Assembly (NCBI GenBank): GCA_002292815.1
Contig: DBBX01000030.1
Span: 41,376 to 105,375 of the forward strand
Origin: Thiotrichaceae bacterium UBA973
Lineage (GTDB): Bacteria; Pseudomonadota; Gammaproteobacteria; Eutrophobiales; Eutrophobiaceae
DNA length: 64,000 nt
Direction: 5' to 3'
Made by a program: the position numbers and the translations under genes. The notes below the pieces were generated by a model. That model saw only the letters and a list, made by a program, of their open reading frames with translations. It ran no database searches and had not been told where the DNA came from. Shown piece by piece: positions 53,550 to 62,988 of this stretch. Numbering within the stretch: position 1 is the stretch's first letter; the number at the start of each line of letters is the position of its first letter.

Positions 53550-54893
53550 TTAACGTCGGCCGTGCCCCTTTAGATTAGCTTTCTTCATTATCCCCTCATA
53601 CTGATGGGACATTAAATGTGACTGAACCTGAGACATAAAGTCCATAACAACCACAACAATAATCAATAGTGATGTACCACCAAAATAAAACGGCACATTA
53701 AATTTCAATATTAAAAACTCAGGCAATAAACAAACAAATGTGATATAGACAGCACCGGCCAAAGTCAACTTGGTTAAAACCTTATCAAGGTAAGCCGCTG
53801 TTTGTTCTCCCGGACGCATACCCGGAATGAACGCACCTGATTTTTTCAAATTATCTGCAGTCTCACGCGGATCAAAGACCATCGCTGTGTAAAAGAAACA
53901 GAAAAATATTATCCCGGCAGCATAAGTAATTACGTAAATCGGCTGTCCTGGAGATAGTGTTGTTGCAATATCCTGCAACCAACCCATACCCTCAGTCTGT
54001 GCAAACCATCCCGCAATCGTCGCTGGAAATAATATCAAACTTGATGCAAATATAGGTGGAATCACGCCAGCCATGTTGAGTTTCAGTGGTAAGTGACTCG
54101 TCTGGCCGCCCATCATTTTACGACCTACCTGACGTTTCGCGTAATTCACCGTAATACGACGTTGACCACGTTCTACAAAAACAACAAATGCAGTCACAGC
54201 AATAGCGAGTGCAAATAAACCAACCACTGCTAACAAATGCATCTCACCTGTTCTTGATAATTCAATCGTCCCGCCAATCGCAGACGGTAAGCCCGCAACA
54301 ATTCCAGCAAAGATAATCATCGAAATACCATTGCCTATCCCGCGTTCTGTGATCTGTTCACCTAACCACATTAAAAACATGGTGCCAGTAACCAATGTAC
54401 TTACTGCTGCAATTCGGAAGCCTATACCCGGGTCCATAACAACGGCATAACCTGCTGCCTGTTGTCCTTCCAGCGCAACTGATACACCAAAGGCTTGAAA
54501 CGTTGCTAATACAACAGTGCCATAACGAGTGTATTGCGTAATCTTACGTCGCCCTGCTTCACCTTCTTTTTTCAGCTGTTTTAATTTCGGCTCAACAACC
54601 GAAAGTAGCTGCATAATAATTGATGCCGAAATATACGGCATAATACCCAAGGCAACCACTGAGAATCGACTCAGAGCGCCTCCAGAAAACATATTGAACA
54701 TATCCAAAATCGTGCCTTGCTGTTGTTGAAACAGATCGGCCAAGGCAATTGGATTGATGCCCGGTACAGGTATATGTGTTGCAATTCGATATACAAATAA
54801 CGCTAATAATACGAACAACAGACGTTGGCGCAGTTCTTTTAACTGTCCGAGACCTGAAAGTCCGCCTGGAATTGCTGGGTTAGAAGCTGACAT
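53550..54893 (-). CDS. secY: Preprotein translocase subunit SecY
   Basis: The 447-residue ten-helix channel of the Sec translocon. Typical segments are LRQRLLFVLLALFVYRIATH (TM1), GIMPYISASIIMQLL and the cytoplasmic loop FVERGQRRITVNYAKRQVG. It is encoded between rplO and rpmJ in the spc operon. Confidence 0.98.
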   Translation of the reverse strand: MSASNPAIPGGLSGLGQLKELRQRLLFVLLALFVYRIATHIPVPGINPIALADLFQQQQGTILDMFNMFSGGALSRFSVVALGIMPYISASIIMQLLSVVEPKLKQLKKEGEAGRRKITQYTRYGTVVLATFQAFGVSVALEGQQAAGYAVVMDPGIGFRIAAVSTLVTGTMFLMWLGEQITERGIGNGISMIIFAGIVAGLPSAIGGTIELSRTGEMHLLAVVGLFALAIAVTAFVVFVERGQRRITVNYAKRQVGRKMMGGQTSHLPLKLNMAGVIPPIFASSLILFPATIAGWFAQTEGMGWLQDIATTLSPGQPIYVITYAAGIIFFCFFYTAMVFDPRETADNLKKSGAFIPGMRPGEQTAAYLDKVLTKLTLAGAVYITFVCLLPEFLILKFNVPFYFGGTSLLIIVVVVMDFMSQVQSHLMSHQYEGIMKKANLKGHGRR

Positions 54894-55328
54894 TTATTCT
54901 TCTATTTTCCCACCAGCTGCTTCAATAGCCGCTTTAGCACCTTTAGTAAGCATCAAACCTTTTACGGTCACTGCTTTTTCCAATTTACCAGAAAGCATAA
55001 CTTTCACTCGTAACGTGCTTTTGTTAATTAGTCGTGCTGCTTTAAGCACTTCAATATCGATCACGTCAGCATCAAGTTTTGCTAACTCATGCAGACGAAT
55101 CTGTTCAGTTACGCGACCAACACGTGAACTAAACCCGACTTTTGGCAAACGACGTTGTAAAGGCATCTGCCCGCCTTCGAAACCTACTTTATGATAGCCA
55201 CCGGAGCGTGATTTTTGACCTTTATGGCCACGTCCACCTGTTTTACCAAGACCTGATCCTATTCCGCGACCTCTACGTTTTGCATCTGAGGTTGAATCAG
55301 GATGGGGTTTAACTGTATTTAAACGCAT
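54894..55328 (-). CDS. rplO: 50S ribosomal protein L15
   Basis: A 144-residue protein. The Gly-rich N-terminal extension RRGRGIGSGLGKTGGRGHKG and the segment GFEGGQMPLQRRLPKVGF identify L15. Its stop abuts the secY start with no gap. Confidence 0.97.
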   Translation of the reverse strand: MRLNTVKPHPDSTSDAKRRGRGIGSGLGKTGGRGHKGQKSRSGGYHKVGFEGGQMPLQRRLPKVGFSSRVGRVTEQIRLHELAKLDADVIDIEVLKAARLINKSTLRVKVMLSGKLEKAVTVKGLMLTKGAKAAIEAAGGKIEE

Positions 55329-55332
55329 CAGC

Positions 55333-55527
55333 TTAGTCCTCTTCCACTGCGAGCAAGTAACTTACTTTATTAATCATGCCACGATTTTCTGGCGTATCAC
55401 CAACGGTGACAGTATGACCAATACGACGTAAGCCCAAACCACTAACACAGGCTTTATGTTTCTGAATACGTCGATTAGTACTCTTAACCAACGTAACTTT
55501 TAATTGTTTGTCCGATTTCTTAACCAT
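55333..55527 (-). CDS. rpmD: 50S ribosomal protein L30
   Basis: This 64-residue protein has LKVTLVKSTNRRIQKHKAC and LGLRRIGHTVTVGDTPENRG, the L30 signature. It lies between rpsE and rplO. Confidence 0.96.
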   Translation of the reverse strand: MVKKSDKQLKVTLVKSTNRRIQKHKACVSGLGLRRIGHTVTVGDTPENRGMINKVSYLLAVEED

Positions 55528-55529
55528 GA

Positions 55530-56036
55530 TTAGCTAACCACTTCTTCTACAGACTTGCCGCGTTTTGCAGCAATGTATTCTGGTGAAGACATTGATTTTA
55601 GTCCTTCAATCGTTGCACGAACCACATTAATAGGGTTAGTCGAACCGATCGACTTGGCCAGAACATTATGAATCCCGACGACTTCGAACACAGCTCGCAT
55701 TGGACCACCAGCAATAATACCGGTACCTTCTGAGGCGGGTTGCATATAGACCTTGGCCGCACCAAACTCTGCCATAATCGAGTATTGAAGTGTGCCTTCA
55801 TTCAATGGTACTGAAATCATATTGCGACGCGCATCTTCCATTGCCTTTTGTATCGCAAGAGGCACTTCACGAGATTTACCTCGTCCAACACCAACACGAC
55901 CATTACCATCACCAACAACTGTTAATGCTGCGAAACCAAATTGACGACCACCTTTGACTACCTTGGCAACGCGATTAACGTTAACAAGCTTTTCTTGAAG
56001 ATCTTCGTTTCCGGTTATTGAGTTTCCTAAAGCCAT
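55530..56036 (-). CDS. rpsE: 30S ribosomal protein S5
   Basis: A 168-residue protein with LVNVNRVAKVVKGGRQFGF and the fold marker GNGRVGVGRGKSREVPLAI. It takes part in decoding fidelity and mRNA unwinding. It is two bases from rpmD. Confidence 0.97.
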   Translation of the reverse strand: MALGNSITGNEDLQEKLVNVNRVAKVVKGGRQFGFAALTVVGDGNGRVGVGRGKSREVPLAIQKAMEDARRNMISVPLNEGTLQYSIMAEFGAAKVYMQPASEGTGIIAGGPMRAVFEVVGIHNVLAKSIGSTNPINVVRATIEGLKSMSSPEYIAAKRGKSVEEVVS

Positions 56037-56047
56037 TAGACCCTTCC

Positions 56048-56401
56048 TTAAAATTCCATACCTTGTTCGCGAGCAGCATCGGCTAATGCTTTAATGCGAC
56101 CATGGTATTTAAAACCTGAGCGGTCAAAAGCAACTTTCGAAACACCTGCTTTCTTCGCACGTTCAGCCAGAATCTTACCAACAGTAATGGCTGCATCGAC
56201 ATTACCACTGTATTTAATCTGACCCTTAACTTCTTTATCCAAACTTGATGCACTCGCAATCACTTGCGAACCATTTGGCGCAATAACCTGTGCATAGACA
56301 TGTCGTGGTGTTTTATAAACACACAAACGATTTACTCCAAGCTGTTTAATTTTTGCGCGTGCCTTAGTGGCGCGGCGGATTCTATCTGTTTTTTTACTCA
56401 T
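56048..56401 (-). CDS. rplR: 50S ribosomal protein L18
   Basis: This 117-residue 5S rRNA-binding protein has RLCVYKTPRHVYAQVI and the C-terminal AFDRSGFKYHGRIKALADAA. It lies between rplF and rpsE. Confidence 0.97.
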   Translation of the reverse strand: MSKKTDRIRRATKARAKIKQLGVNRLCVYKTPRHVYAQVIAPNGSQVIASASSLDKEVKGQIKYSGNVDAAITVGKILAERAKKAGVSKVAFDRSGFKYHGRIKALADAAREQGMEF

Positions 56402-56406
56402 ATCGA

Positions 56407-56940
56407 CTAGCTCTTCTTAGCTTCTTTGCGAATGATACGTTCATCCGAATAACGAACACCTTTTCCTTTATAGGGCTCAGGTGGACGGTATCTACGAATA
56501 TTTGCAGCAACCTGACCCACTTGTTGTTTATCAGAACCCTTAATAATAATCTCGGTTTGACTCGGTGCTTCAATCGTAATGCCTTCCGGAATTGCGAACT
56601 CGACTGGATGTGAAAAACCTAATGTAAGATTTAATACTTTTCCAGAGACTGCAGCACGATAACCAACACCAACAATCGTCATCTTTTTTTCAAAACCTTC
56701 ACTAACACCCGTCACTAAATTTTGAATTAATGCGCGTGTGGTACCTGATAAAGCGTTAGCAGACTTACTGTTATTATTAACAGTCGTTTTTAATACATTG
56801 TCTTCCTGCTCAACCTTAACCAAAGGATGCACATTATGTGACAACTCACCTTTACCACCTTTAACAGTAACCATACTGCCGACGATATTGACATCGACGT
56901 CACTAGGTATTGTTATCGGATTATTTGCTATTCTTGACAT
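56407..56940 (-). CDS. rplF: 50S ribosomal protein L6
   Basis: A 177-residue protein of two alike domains. It starts MSRIANNPITIPSDVDV and ends with RRYRPPEPYKGKGVRYSDE, the L6 signature. It lies near the factor-binding site of the large subunit. Confidence 0.97.
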   Translation of the reverse strand: MSRIANNPITIPSDVDVNIVGSMVTVKGGKGELSHNVHPLVKVEQEDNVLKTTVNNNSKSANALSGTTRALIQNLVTGVSEGFEKKMTIVGVGYRAAVSGKVLNLTLGFSHPVEFAIPEGITIEAPSQTEIIIKGSDKQQVGQVAANIRRYRPPEPYKGKGVRYSDERIIRKEAKKS

Positions 56941-56955
56941 GTCAATTCATCCAAA

Positions 56956-57351
56956 TTAAGAAACAAAACACAGTACTTCACCACCAATACCGTGCTCACG
57001 TGCTGATTTATCTGTCATAACGCCTTTGGCCGTAGAAATTACTGCCACACCGAGGCCACCCAATACCTTAGGCAACTCATCAGCTGACTTATAACTACGA
57101 AGACTAGGTCGACTTACGCGTTGAATTTTTTCAATTACTGCTTTACCTTCAAAATATTTAAGCTCGATAGTCAACGTTGCTTTTTTATCATGCTCGGCAA
57201 CACTGTAATCAAGAATATAGCCTTCTTGTTTCAGGATATTCGCGATCGACACCTTTAATTTTGATGAGGGCATTTTCACATCACGCTTATTGCGTTGAAG
57301 TGAATTACGAATTCGAGTCAACATATCTGAAATGGGGTCTGACATACTCAT
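56956..57351 (-). CDS. rpsH: 30S ribosomal protein S8
   Basis: A 131-residue protein starting MSMSDPISDMLTRIRN and carrying IQRVSRPSLRSYKSADELPK and the C-terminal STAKGVMTDKSAREHGIGGE. In E. coli S8 represses the spc operon by binding its mRNA at rplE. I use the first Met, as in E. coli S8. Confidence 0.97.
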   Translation of the reverse strand: MSMSDPISDMLTRIRNSLQRNKRDVKMPSSKLKVSIANILKQEGYILDYSVAEHDKKATLTIELKYFEGKAVIEKIQRVSRPSLRSYKSADELPKVLGGLGVAVISTAKGVMTDKSAREHGIGGEVLCFVS

Positions 57352-57370
57352 GTTTATATTCTCTCTTTAT

Positions 57371-57676
57371 TTACCAGCTCGCTTTAACCAAGCCTGGCAC
57401 ATCGCCACGCATAGCCGCTTCACGTAATTTATTTCTACCTAACCCAAACTTACGATAATAACCGTGTGGTCGTCCCGTGATATTACAACGGTTACGAACA
57501 CGAACCGGACTCGCATCTCTTGGCATTTTATTAAGCTTTTCACGCGCTGCTGCGCGTTCATCTTCGCTTAAAGACGTATCTTTAATGATTGCTTTCAATT
57601 CAATTCTTTTTGCCGCGTATTTTTTTACCAAACGTATACGTTTGACTTCGCGATTGACCATGCATGACTTTGCCAT
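57371..57676 (-). CDS. rpsN: 30S ribosomal protein S14
   Basis: This 101-residue long-form S14 starts MAKSCMVNREVKR and ends with NRCNITGRPHGYYRKFGLGR. It lacks the paired CXXC of the short form, so it is the zinc-free (C-) type. Confidence 0.97.
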   Translation of the reverse strand: MAKSCMVNREVKRIRLVKKYAAKRIELKAIIKDTSLSEDERAAAREKLNKMPRDASPVRVRNRCNITGRPHGYYRKFGLGRNKLREAAMRGDVPGLVKASW

Positions 57677-57688
57677 ATTAAATAGACC

Positions 57689-58228
57689 TCAAGACCTTAA
57701 CGGTAAGTTAAATGCCGCTAACAAAGCACGGCCTTCTTCATTTGTACGTGCTGAGGTAGTGATCGTAATATCCATACCTCGCAGAGTGTCAATCTTGTCA
57801 TAGTCAATTTCCGGGAAAATAATTTGTTCTTTAATCCCCATATTGTAATTACCACGACCATCAAAAGACTTTGCATTTAATCCACGAAAATCCCGGATAC
57901 GTGGGATTGCAATCGAGATTAAACGATCCAAAAACTCATACATACGTTCGCGACGTAGAGTTACCTTACAACCGACAGGCCATCCTTCACGCACTTTAAA
58001 GTTCGCAACTGATTTTCTTGCATTACAAACGATTGGTTTTTGTCCGGCAATTTTAGTCATATCACTTACTGCATGTTCAACAACCTTTTTATCGGCAACT
58101 GCCTCACCGATACCCATATTAAGGGTAATCTTGGTGATCTTCGGGACTTGCATAGATGATTTATAACCAAACTGCTCGGTTAACTGCTTAATCACCGTAC
58201 TATTATAATGTTCTTGTAATCTGACCAT
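57689..58228 (-). CDS. rplE: 50S ribosomal protein L5
   Basis: A 179-residue 5S rRNA-binding protein with VPKITKITLNMGIGEAVADK and LDRLISIAIPRIRDFRGLN. It lies between rplX and rpsN. Confidence 0.98.
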   Translation of the reverse strand: MVRLQEHYNSTVIKQLTEQFGYKSSMQVPKITKITLNMGIGEAVADKKVVEHAVSDMTKIAGQKPIVCNARKSVANFKVREGWPVGCKVTLRRERMYEFLDRLISIAIPRIRDFRGLNAKSFDGRGNYNMGIKEQIIFPEIDYDKIDTLRGMDITITTSARTNEEGRALLAAFNLPLRS

Positions 58229-58239
58229 GAATATTGACC

Positions 58240-58560
58240 TTATACATCCACAACTTCATTGTTTGACTTGAAATATCGTACTTTTTGTCCATCTTCCAGT
58301 GAGCGATAACCGACTCGGTCACCCTTGTTTGTTACTGGATTCCACATAGCGACATTGGAAATATGAATCGCTGCTTCTTTTTCGACGATACCACCTGGTG
58401 TACCTTGCATCGGGTTACCCTTGGTATGTTTCTTAATCATGTTGACGTTCTCAACAAAGATTTTATCCAATTCATTTATCACAGATAAAACAACACCACG
58501 CTTACCTTTATCCTTGCCAGCAATGACAACAACTTCGTCACCTTTCTTTATGCGAGCCAT
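58240..58560 (-). CDS. rplX: 50S ribosomal protein L24
   Basis: This 106-residue assembly-initiator protein contains a KOW motif at the N-terminus (KKGDEVVVIAGKDKGKRGVV). It starts two bases after the rplN stop. Confidence 0.97.
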   Translation of the reverse strand: MARIKKGDEVVVIAGKDKGKRGVVLSVINELDKIFVENVNMIKKHTKGNPMQGTPGGIVEKEAAIHISNVAMWNPVTNKGDRVGYRSLEDGQKVRYFKSNNEVVDV

Positions 58561-58562
58561 TT

Positions 58563-58931
58563 CTAAAGTACCTCCGGTGCCAGAGAAACAATCTTCATAA
58601 ACTGTTCTCCACGTAGTTCTCGTGTTACTGGGCCAAATATACGTGTGCCAATAGGTTGTAATTGAGCATTCAGCAATACAGCCGCATTGCCATCAAACCT
58701 AATCAACGACCCATCTGCTCTACGTACACCTTTACGGGTACGTACAACAACAGCGTTATAAACATCGCCCTTCTTAACCTTGCCGCGAGGAATAGCTTCC
58801 TTGATGCTGACTTTAATAACATCACCAACGTTAGCGTATCGACGCTTTGAGCCACCCAATACTTTCACACACATCAGCCGGCGTGCACCGCTGTTGTCTG
58901 CTGCATCAAGCATTGTTTGCATTTGAATCAT
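58563..58931 (-). CDS. rplN: 50S ribosomal protein L14
   Basis: A 122-residue protein starting MIQMQTMLDAADNSGARRLM with the signature RKGVRRADGSLIRFDGNAAV. It is the first gene of the spc set. Confidence 0.98.
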   Translation of the reverse strand: MIQMQTMLDAADNSGARRLMCVKVLGGSKRRYANVGDVIKVSIKEAIPRGKVKKGDVYNAVVVRTRKGVRRADGSLIRFDGNAAVLLNAQLQPIGTRIFGPVTRELRGEQFMKIVSLAPEVL

Positions 58932-58955
58932 GTGCGCTCTATCTCCCTAAACCGG

Positions 58956-59222
58956 TTATACAACTTGTGCCTTACTGACGACTTTCTGCAAGCGCCAAGA
59001 CTTGTTTTTGGATAAAGGCCGTGATGCTTCAATTACAACAACATCGCCTTCATTACATTCGTTAGCTTCATCATGAGCTAATAGCTTGGTAGAACGGCGC
59101 ATAAACTTACCGTACAACGGATGCCTTACTTTACGCTCAACCATTACAGAAATAGTTTTATCCATTTTATTACTTGTTACAGTGCCGGTAACCGTCTTTG
59201 CTTCTGTTGATTCTGTGCTCAT
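58956..59222 (-). CDS. rpsQ: 30S ribosomal protein S17
   Basis: This 88-residue OB-fold protein has VTSNKMDKTISVMVERKVRH and the C-terminal IEASRPLSKNKSWRLQKVV. Its ATG overlaps the rpmC stop by four bases. Confidence 0.97.
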   Translation of the reverse strand: MSTESTEAKTVTGTVTSNKMDKTISVMVERKVRHPLYGKFMRRSTKLLAHDEANECNEGDVVVIEASRPLSKNKSWRLQKVVSKAQVV

Positions 59223-59425
59223 GCGTCTTTACCTGATGCGATTTTTTTCTCATTAATAAGCGTATTGAGCCGTGCAATATTGCGTCGAGTCTTTTTCATC
59301 TCACTAGGCTTATCAAGTTGCCCGGTGCCTTTCCTCATTCGCAAATTAAATTGGCCACGTAACTCTTCCAATAAAATTGTTTGCAGCTCTTCAGCTGTCT
59401 TTTCTCTTAATTCTGCTGCTTTCAT
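59219..59425 (-). CDS. rpmC: 50S ribosomal protein L29
   Basis: A 68-residue two-helix protein starting MKAAELREKTAEELQ with LNLRMRKGTGQL-type middle and ARLNTLINEKK. It overlaps rplP by one base (TAATG) and rpsQ by four, giving tight translational coupling. Confidence 0.97.
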   Translation of the reverse strand: MKAAELREKTAEELQTILLEELRGQFNLRMRKGTGQLDKPSEMKKTRRNIARLNTLINEKKIASGKDA

Positions 59426-59838
59426 TACAGTACTGTCCTCGCAACAAAGGTTGTCTTAATCGGCAACTTGGCTGCAGCTAATTCAAAGGCTTCACGTGCT
59501 AAATCTTCAGGCACACCTTCCATTTCATAAAGCATTCTACCTGGTTGAATCTGGGCTACCCAATACTCAACATTACCCTTACCTTTACCTTGTCTAACTT
59601 CCAAAGGTTTCTTGGTGATCGGTTTGTCAGGAAATATTCTTATCCAGACCTTAGCGCCACGTTTTACTTTACGTGTTAATGCACGTCGTGCAGCTTCAAT
59701 TTGGCGTGCCGTAATACGGCCTCTGCCAATAGCTTTCAAACCAAATTCACCAAAGCTGACTTTATTAGCAACAGTGGCAAGACCACGATTACGTAATTTA
59801 CTTTGTTTTCTATATTTCGTTCTTTTTGGTTGTAACAC
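59425..59838 (-). CDS. rplP: 50S ribosomal protein L16
   Basis: This 137-residue protein starts MLQPKRTKYRKQSKLRNRG and contains the arginine of the conserved WIRIFPDKPITKKPLEVRQG segment. It binds near the A-site tRNA elbow. Confidence 0.98.
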   Translation of the reverse strand: MLQPKRTKYRKQSKLRNRGLATVANKVSFGEFGLKAIGRGRITARQIEAARRALTRKVKRGAKVWIRIFPDKPITKKPLEVRQGKGKGNVEYWVAQIQPGRMLYEMEGVPEDLAREAFELAAAKLPIKTTFVARTVL

Positions 59839-59869
59839 GTCAAATTCCTATTAGTTGCTTACTCTTAAC

Positions 59870-60580
59870 TTAAGCCTTGGCTTGTTCTTTTTTGGCTTTA
59901 TCTTTCTTGCCGTCTTCTTTTTGGCCTTCTTCTTCTACAGTCTGTTCATGACCAACAAATACTTCGCCTTTGAAGATCCAGACTTTAATACCTATAATTC
60001 CGTAAGTTGTATTGGCTTCAGCAGTGCCGTAGTCAATATCAGCACGTAATGTATGAAGTGGCACACGACCTTCCCGATACCATTCTGTTCGAGCAATCTC
60101 AGCACCATTGAGGCGACCACCAAGGCTAATCTTGATGCCTTGCGCACCTAAACGCATTGTATTTGTAACAGCTCGTTTCATAGCGCGACGAAACATTATG
60201 CGTCGTTCAATTTGTTGCGCAACACTTTCAGCAACAAGATAAGCATCCAATTCTGGCTTGCGAATCTCTTCAACACTGACATGTGCAGGAACACCCATCA
60301 TCTTTGATATTTCAAAACGAAGACGTTCAATATCTTCACCTTTTTTACCAATCACAATACCAGGTCGAGCTGTATGAATAATCACACGTGCGTTACCCGC
60401 AGGTCTCTCAATCTGAATCCGGCTGACAGATGCGTTAGCTAGTTTCTTACGCACATATTCTCTAACCTTTAAATCTGCATGCAAATAATTTGCGTAATCC
60501 TTACTGTCTGCATACCAGGTTGAAGTCCAGTCTTTAATAATGCCGAGGCGTATCCCCGTTGGATGTACTTTTTGACCCAT
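59870..60580 (-). CDS. rpsC: 30S ribosomal protein S3
   Basis: A 236-residue protein with a KH domain (about residues 39-107, RPAGNARVIIHTARPGIVIG) and the signature MRLGAQGIKISLGGRLNGAE. The C-terminus carries an extra Lys/Glu/Gln-rich tail of about 20 residues, common in the family. Confidence 0.98.
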   Translation of the reverse strand: MGQKVHPTGIRLGIIKDWTSTWYADSKDYANYLHADLKVREYVRKKLANASVSRIQIERPAGNARVIIHTARPGIVIGKKGEDIERLRFEISKMMGVPAHVSVEEIRKPELDAYLVAESVAQQIERRIMFRRAMKRAVTNTMRLGAQGIKISLGGRLNGAEIARTEWYREGRVPLHTLRADIDYGTAEANTTYGIIGIKVWIFKGEVFVGHEQTVEEEGQKEDGKKDKAKKEQAKA

Positions 60581-60581
60581 A

Positions 60582-60926
60582 CTATTTATTAGCCTCCGGT
60601 TCAGATACCGTCACGGTAACATGACTGGTTCTCTTTATAATTCTATCGGCACGGCCTCTAGCGCGTGGACGTAAGCGCTTCATTGTTGGACCCTGGTTTA
60701 CCTGTATAGCACTGACTGTTAACTCATCGATATCAGCACCATCGTTATTTTCAGCATTAGCAATCGCAGATTCGAGCACCTTTTTAAGGACATCCGCACC
60801 TTTTTTGTTACTGAACGCGAGTAGATTAATTGCACGGTCTACTGCTAATCCGCGAATCTGATCTGCCACTAAACGCAATTTCTGCGGTGACAAATGAGTA
60901 TGTTTTAATGTTGCTGAAGTTGTCAT
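60582..60926 (-). CDS. rplV: 50S ribosomal protein L22
   Basis: This 114-residue protein lines the exit tunnel. It has LSPQKLRLVADQIRG and the hairpin region QGPTMKRLRPRARGRADRI. It starts 19 bp after rpsS. Confidence 0.98.
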   Translation of the reverse strand: MTTSATLKHTHLSPQKLRLVADQIRGLAVDRAINLLAFSNKKGADVLKKVLESAIANAENNDGADIDELTVSAIQVNQGPTMKRLRPRARGRADRIIKRTSHVTVTVSEPEANK

Positions 60927-60945
60927 AAGTATAGTTTTCTAATAA

Positions 60946-61215
60946 TTAAGATTTTCTATCTGCAATGTGTCCACGAAAAGTACGCGTCAACGCAAATTCA
61001 CCTAGTTTATGCCCGACCATATTTTCAGAGATATAGATAGGCATATGATCACGACCATTGTGTACGCCGATGGTCAAACCAACCATATCAGGCATCACCA
61101 TGGAACGACGAGACCATGTTTTAATTGGACGCTTATCGTTACTTTCCTTTGCTGTTTGCACCTTTTTTACAAGGTGATGGTCAATAAACGGACCTTTTTT
61201 AATTGAACGTGGCAC
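60946..61215 (-). CDS. rpsS: 30S ribosomal protein S19
   Basis: An 89-residue head protein starting MPRSIKKGPFIDHHLVKKV with RRSMVMPDMVGLTIGVHNG and KLGEFALTRTFRGH. It lies between rplB and rplV. Confidence 0.98.
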   Translation of the reverse strand: MPRSIKKGPFIDHHLVKKVQTAKESNDKRPIKTWSRRSMVMPDMVGLTIGVHNGRDHMPIYISENMVGHKLGEFALTRTFRGHIADRKS

Positions 61216-61230
61216 GGGTATTCCTCTCGT

Positions 61231-62052
61231 CTATTTACGTTTACGAACGATTAACTTATCTGTTCGTTTATTCTTTCTCGTCTTATAACCCTTGGTTGGA
61301 GTTCCCCAAGGACTAACTGGATGGCGCCCACCGGAAGTACGACCTTCACCACCACCATGTGGGTGATCAACTGGATTCATTGCGACACCACGAACAGTAG
61401 GACGAACACCACGCCAGCGTTTTGCACCGGCCTTGCCTAATGAACGCAGTGAATGTTCGCCATTACTCACTTCACCAATTGTTGCTCGACAATCTGCCAG
61501 GACTTTACGCATTTCACCAGAACGTAATCTTAGCGTTGCATGTTGGCCTTCTTTTGCAACCAACTGAACTCCAGCGCCTGCACTTCGTGCAATTTGTGCG
61601 CCCTTACTTGGCTTTAATTCAATACAGTGAACCGTTGTACCTAACGGGATATTTCGCAACGGCATACAGTTACCTACCTGGATACCTGCTTCAGAACCCG
61701 ACATTACGAGACTGCCTTCTTTCACACCACCTGGTGCAATGATGTAGCGTCTTTCACCATCAACATATAGCAATAATGCAATATGTGCGGTTCTATTCGG
61801 ATCGTATTCGATACGCTCAACCTTCGCCTGTATTCCGTCTTTATTACGTTTGAAATCAATTATGCGATAGCGTTGTTTTGAACCACCACCACGATGACGA
61901 ACGGTAATACGGCCATTATTATTTCGACCTGAATGTTTCTTTTGACTTTCCAACAATGGCTCATAAGGTTTGCCTTTATGTAACTCAGGGCTAACAACTT
62001 TAACCATTGAGCGGCGACCTGGAGATGTCGGTCTTGGATTAACTAATGCCAT
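61231..62052 (-). CDS. rplB: 50S ribosomal protein L2
   Basis: This 273-residue protein is essential for peptidyl transfer and subunit joining. It has GRNNNGRITVRHRGGGSKQR and the C-terminal AMNPVDHPHGGGEGRTSGGR holding the critical histidine. Confidence 0.98.
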   Translation of the reverse strand: MALVNPRPTSPGRRSMVKVVSPELHKGKPYEPLLESQKKHSGRNNNGRITVRHRGGGSKQRYRIIDFKRNKDGIQAKVERIEYDPNRTAHIALLLYVDGERRYIIAPGGVKEGSLVMSGSEAGIQVGNCMPLRNIPLGTTVHCIELKPSKGAQIARSAGAGVQLVAKEGQHATLRLRSGEMRKVLADCRATIGEVSNGEHSLRSLGKAGAKRWRGVRPTVRGVAMNPVDHPHGGGEGRTSGGRHPVSPWGTPTKGYKTRKNKRTDKLIVRKRK

Positions 62053-62064
62053 AATATATACCTA

Positions 62065-62361
62065 TTAAGCGCCCATGAAATCTATGTCAAAACCAGGCTT
62101 CAATCTGACATAGGCTTTTTTCCAATTAACACGTTGCCCTGGTCGACGCGCAAACATTTTTGTCTTACCTTTTACATTGGTAACCTGAACTGACAATACC
62201 TCAGCACCATCGAACATAAGTTCAACAGCCTGCTTTATTTCAGGCTTGGTCGCATCCTTAGCTACTTTAAACACATATTGATTGTATGCTTCACCAACCA
62301 TTGTCGACTTTTCAGTCACTCGTGGTTCAAGCAAAACCGTCATTAATTTTTCCTGATTCAT
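62065..62361 (-). CDS. rplW: 50S ribosomal protein L23
   Basis: A protein of about 98 residues at the tunnel exit where trigger factor and SRP dock. The start MNQEKLMTVLLEPRVTEKST at 62361 aligns with the family and overlaps the rplD stop as ATGA. The Met three codons earlier is not favoured. The middle NQYVFKVAKDATKPEIKQAV is diagnostic. Confidence 0.96.
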   Translation of the reverse strand: MNQEKLMTVLLEPRVTEKSTMVGEAYNQYVFKVAKDATKPEIKQAVELMFDGAEVLSVQVTNVKGKTKMFARRPGQRVNWKKAYVRLKPGFDIDFMGA

Positions 62362-62975
62362 GATAACCATGCCTCAACTTTTTCTACGGCTGCCTGAGTC
62401 ATTAATACTTTGTCAAAACCAATCAATGAATACGGATCAATTTCATTAGTATCAATCACATCAACCTTTGGAATATTTCTTACACCAAGATAAAGATTTT
62501 CGTTCAATTCTTCGGTCACGATTAATACATCATCAAGACTAAGACTCGCCAATTTGTCTTTAACCAATTTTGTTTTTGATTCATCTACATTGAACTCATC
62601 GACACAGATGAAACGTTCTTGACGAACAAGCTCAGAAAGAATCGAACGCATCGCTGCACGATACATTTTTTTATTCAGTTTCTTACTATGGTCTTGTGTT
62701 TTAGCAGCAAACGTAACACCACCACCACGCCATATCGGACTACGGATTGTCCCTGCTCGCGCTCGACCGGTACCTTTTTGTTTAAAAGGTTTTCTACCAC
62801 CGCCACGAACTTCTGCACGCGTTTTTTGCGCCTTGGTGCCTGAACGGGCACCTGCCAGATACGAGGTTAATACCTGATGTATCAATGGCTCATTAAATTC
62901 GACAGAAAAAACACTATCGGCAACATTCATTGTGCCAGCTTTTCCACTGCCTGATTTTTGAATCGTTAGTTCCAT
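62358..62975 (-). CDS. rplD: 50S ribosomal protein L4
   Basis: This 205-residue protein lines the exit tunnel, and in E. coli it represses the S10 operon. The loop segment GGGRKPFKQKGTGRARAGTI is diagnostic. It lies between rplC and rplW. Confidence 0.98.
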   Translation of the reverse strand: MELTIQKSGSGKAGTMNVADSVFSVEFNEPLIHQVLTSYLAGARSGTKAQKTRAEVRGGGRKPFKQKGTGRARAGTIRSPIWRGGGVTFAAKTQDHSKKLNKKMYRAAMRSILSELVRQERFICVDEFNVDESKTKLVKDKLASLSLDDVLIVTEELNENLYLGVRNIPKVDVIDTNEIDPYSLIGFDKVLMTQAAVEKVEAWLS

Positions 62976-62988
62976 TATTACTGCCTTA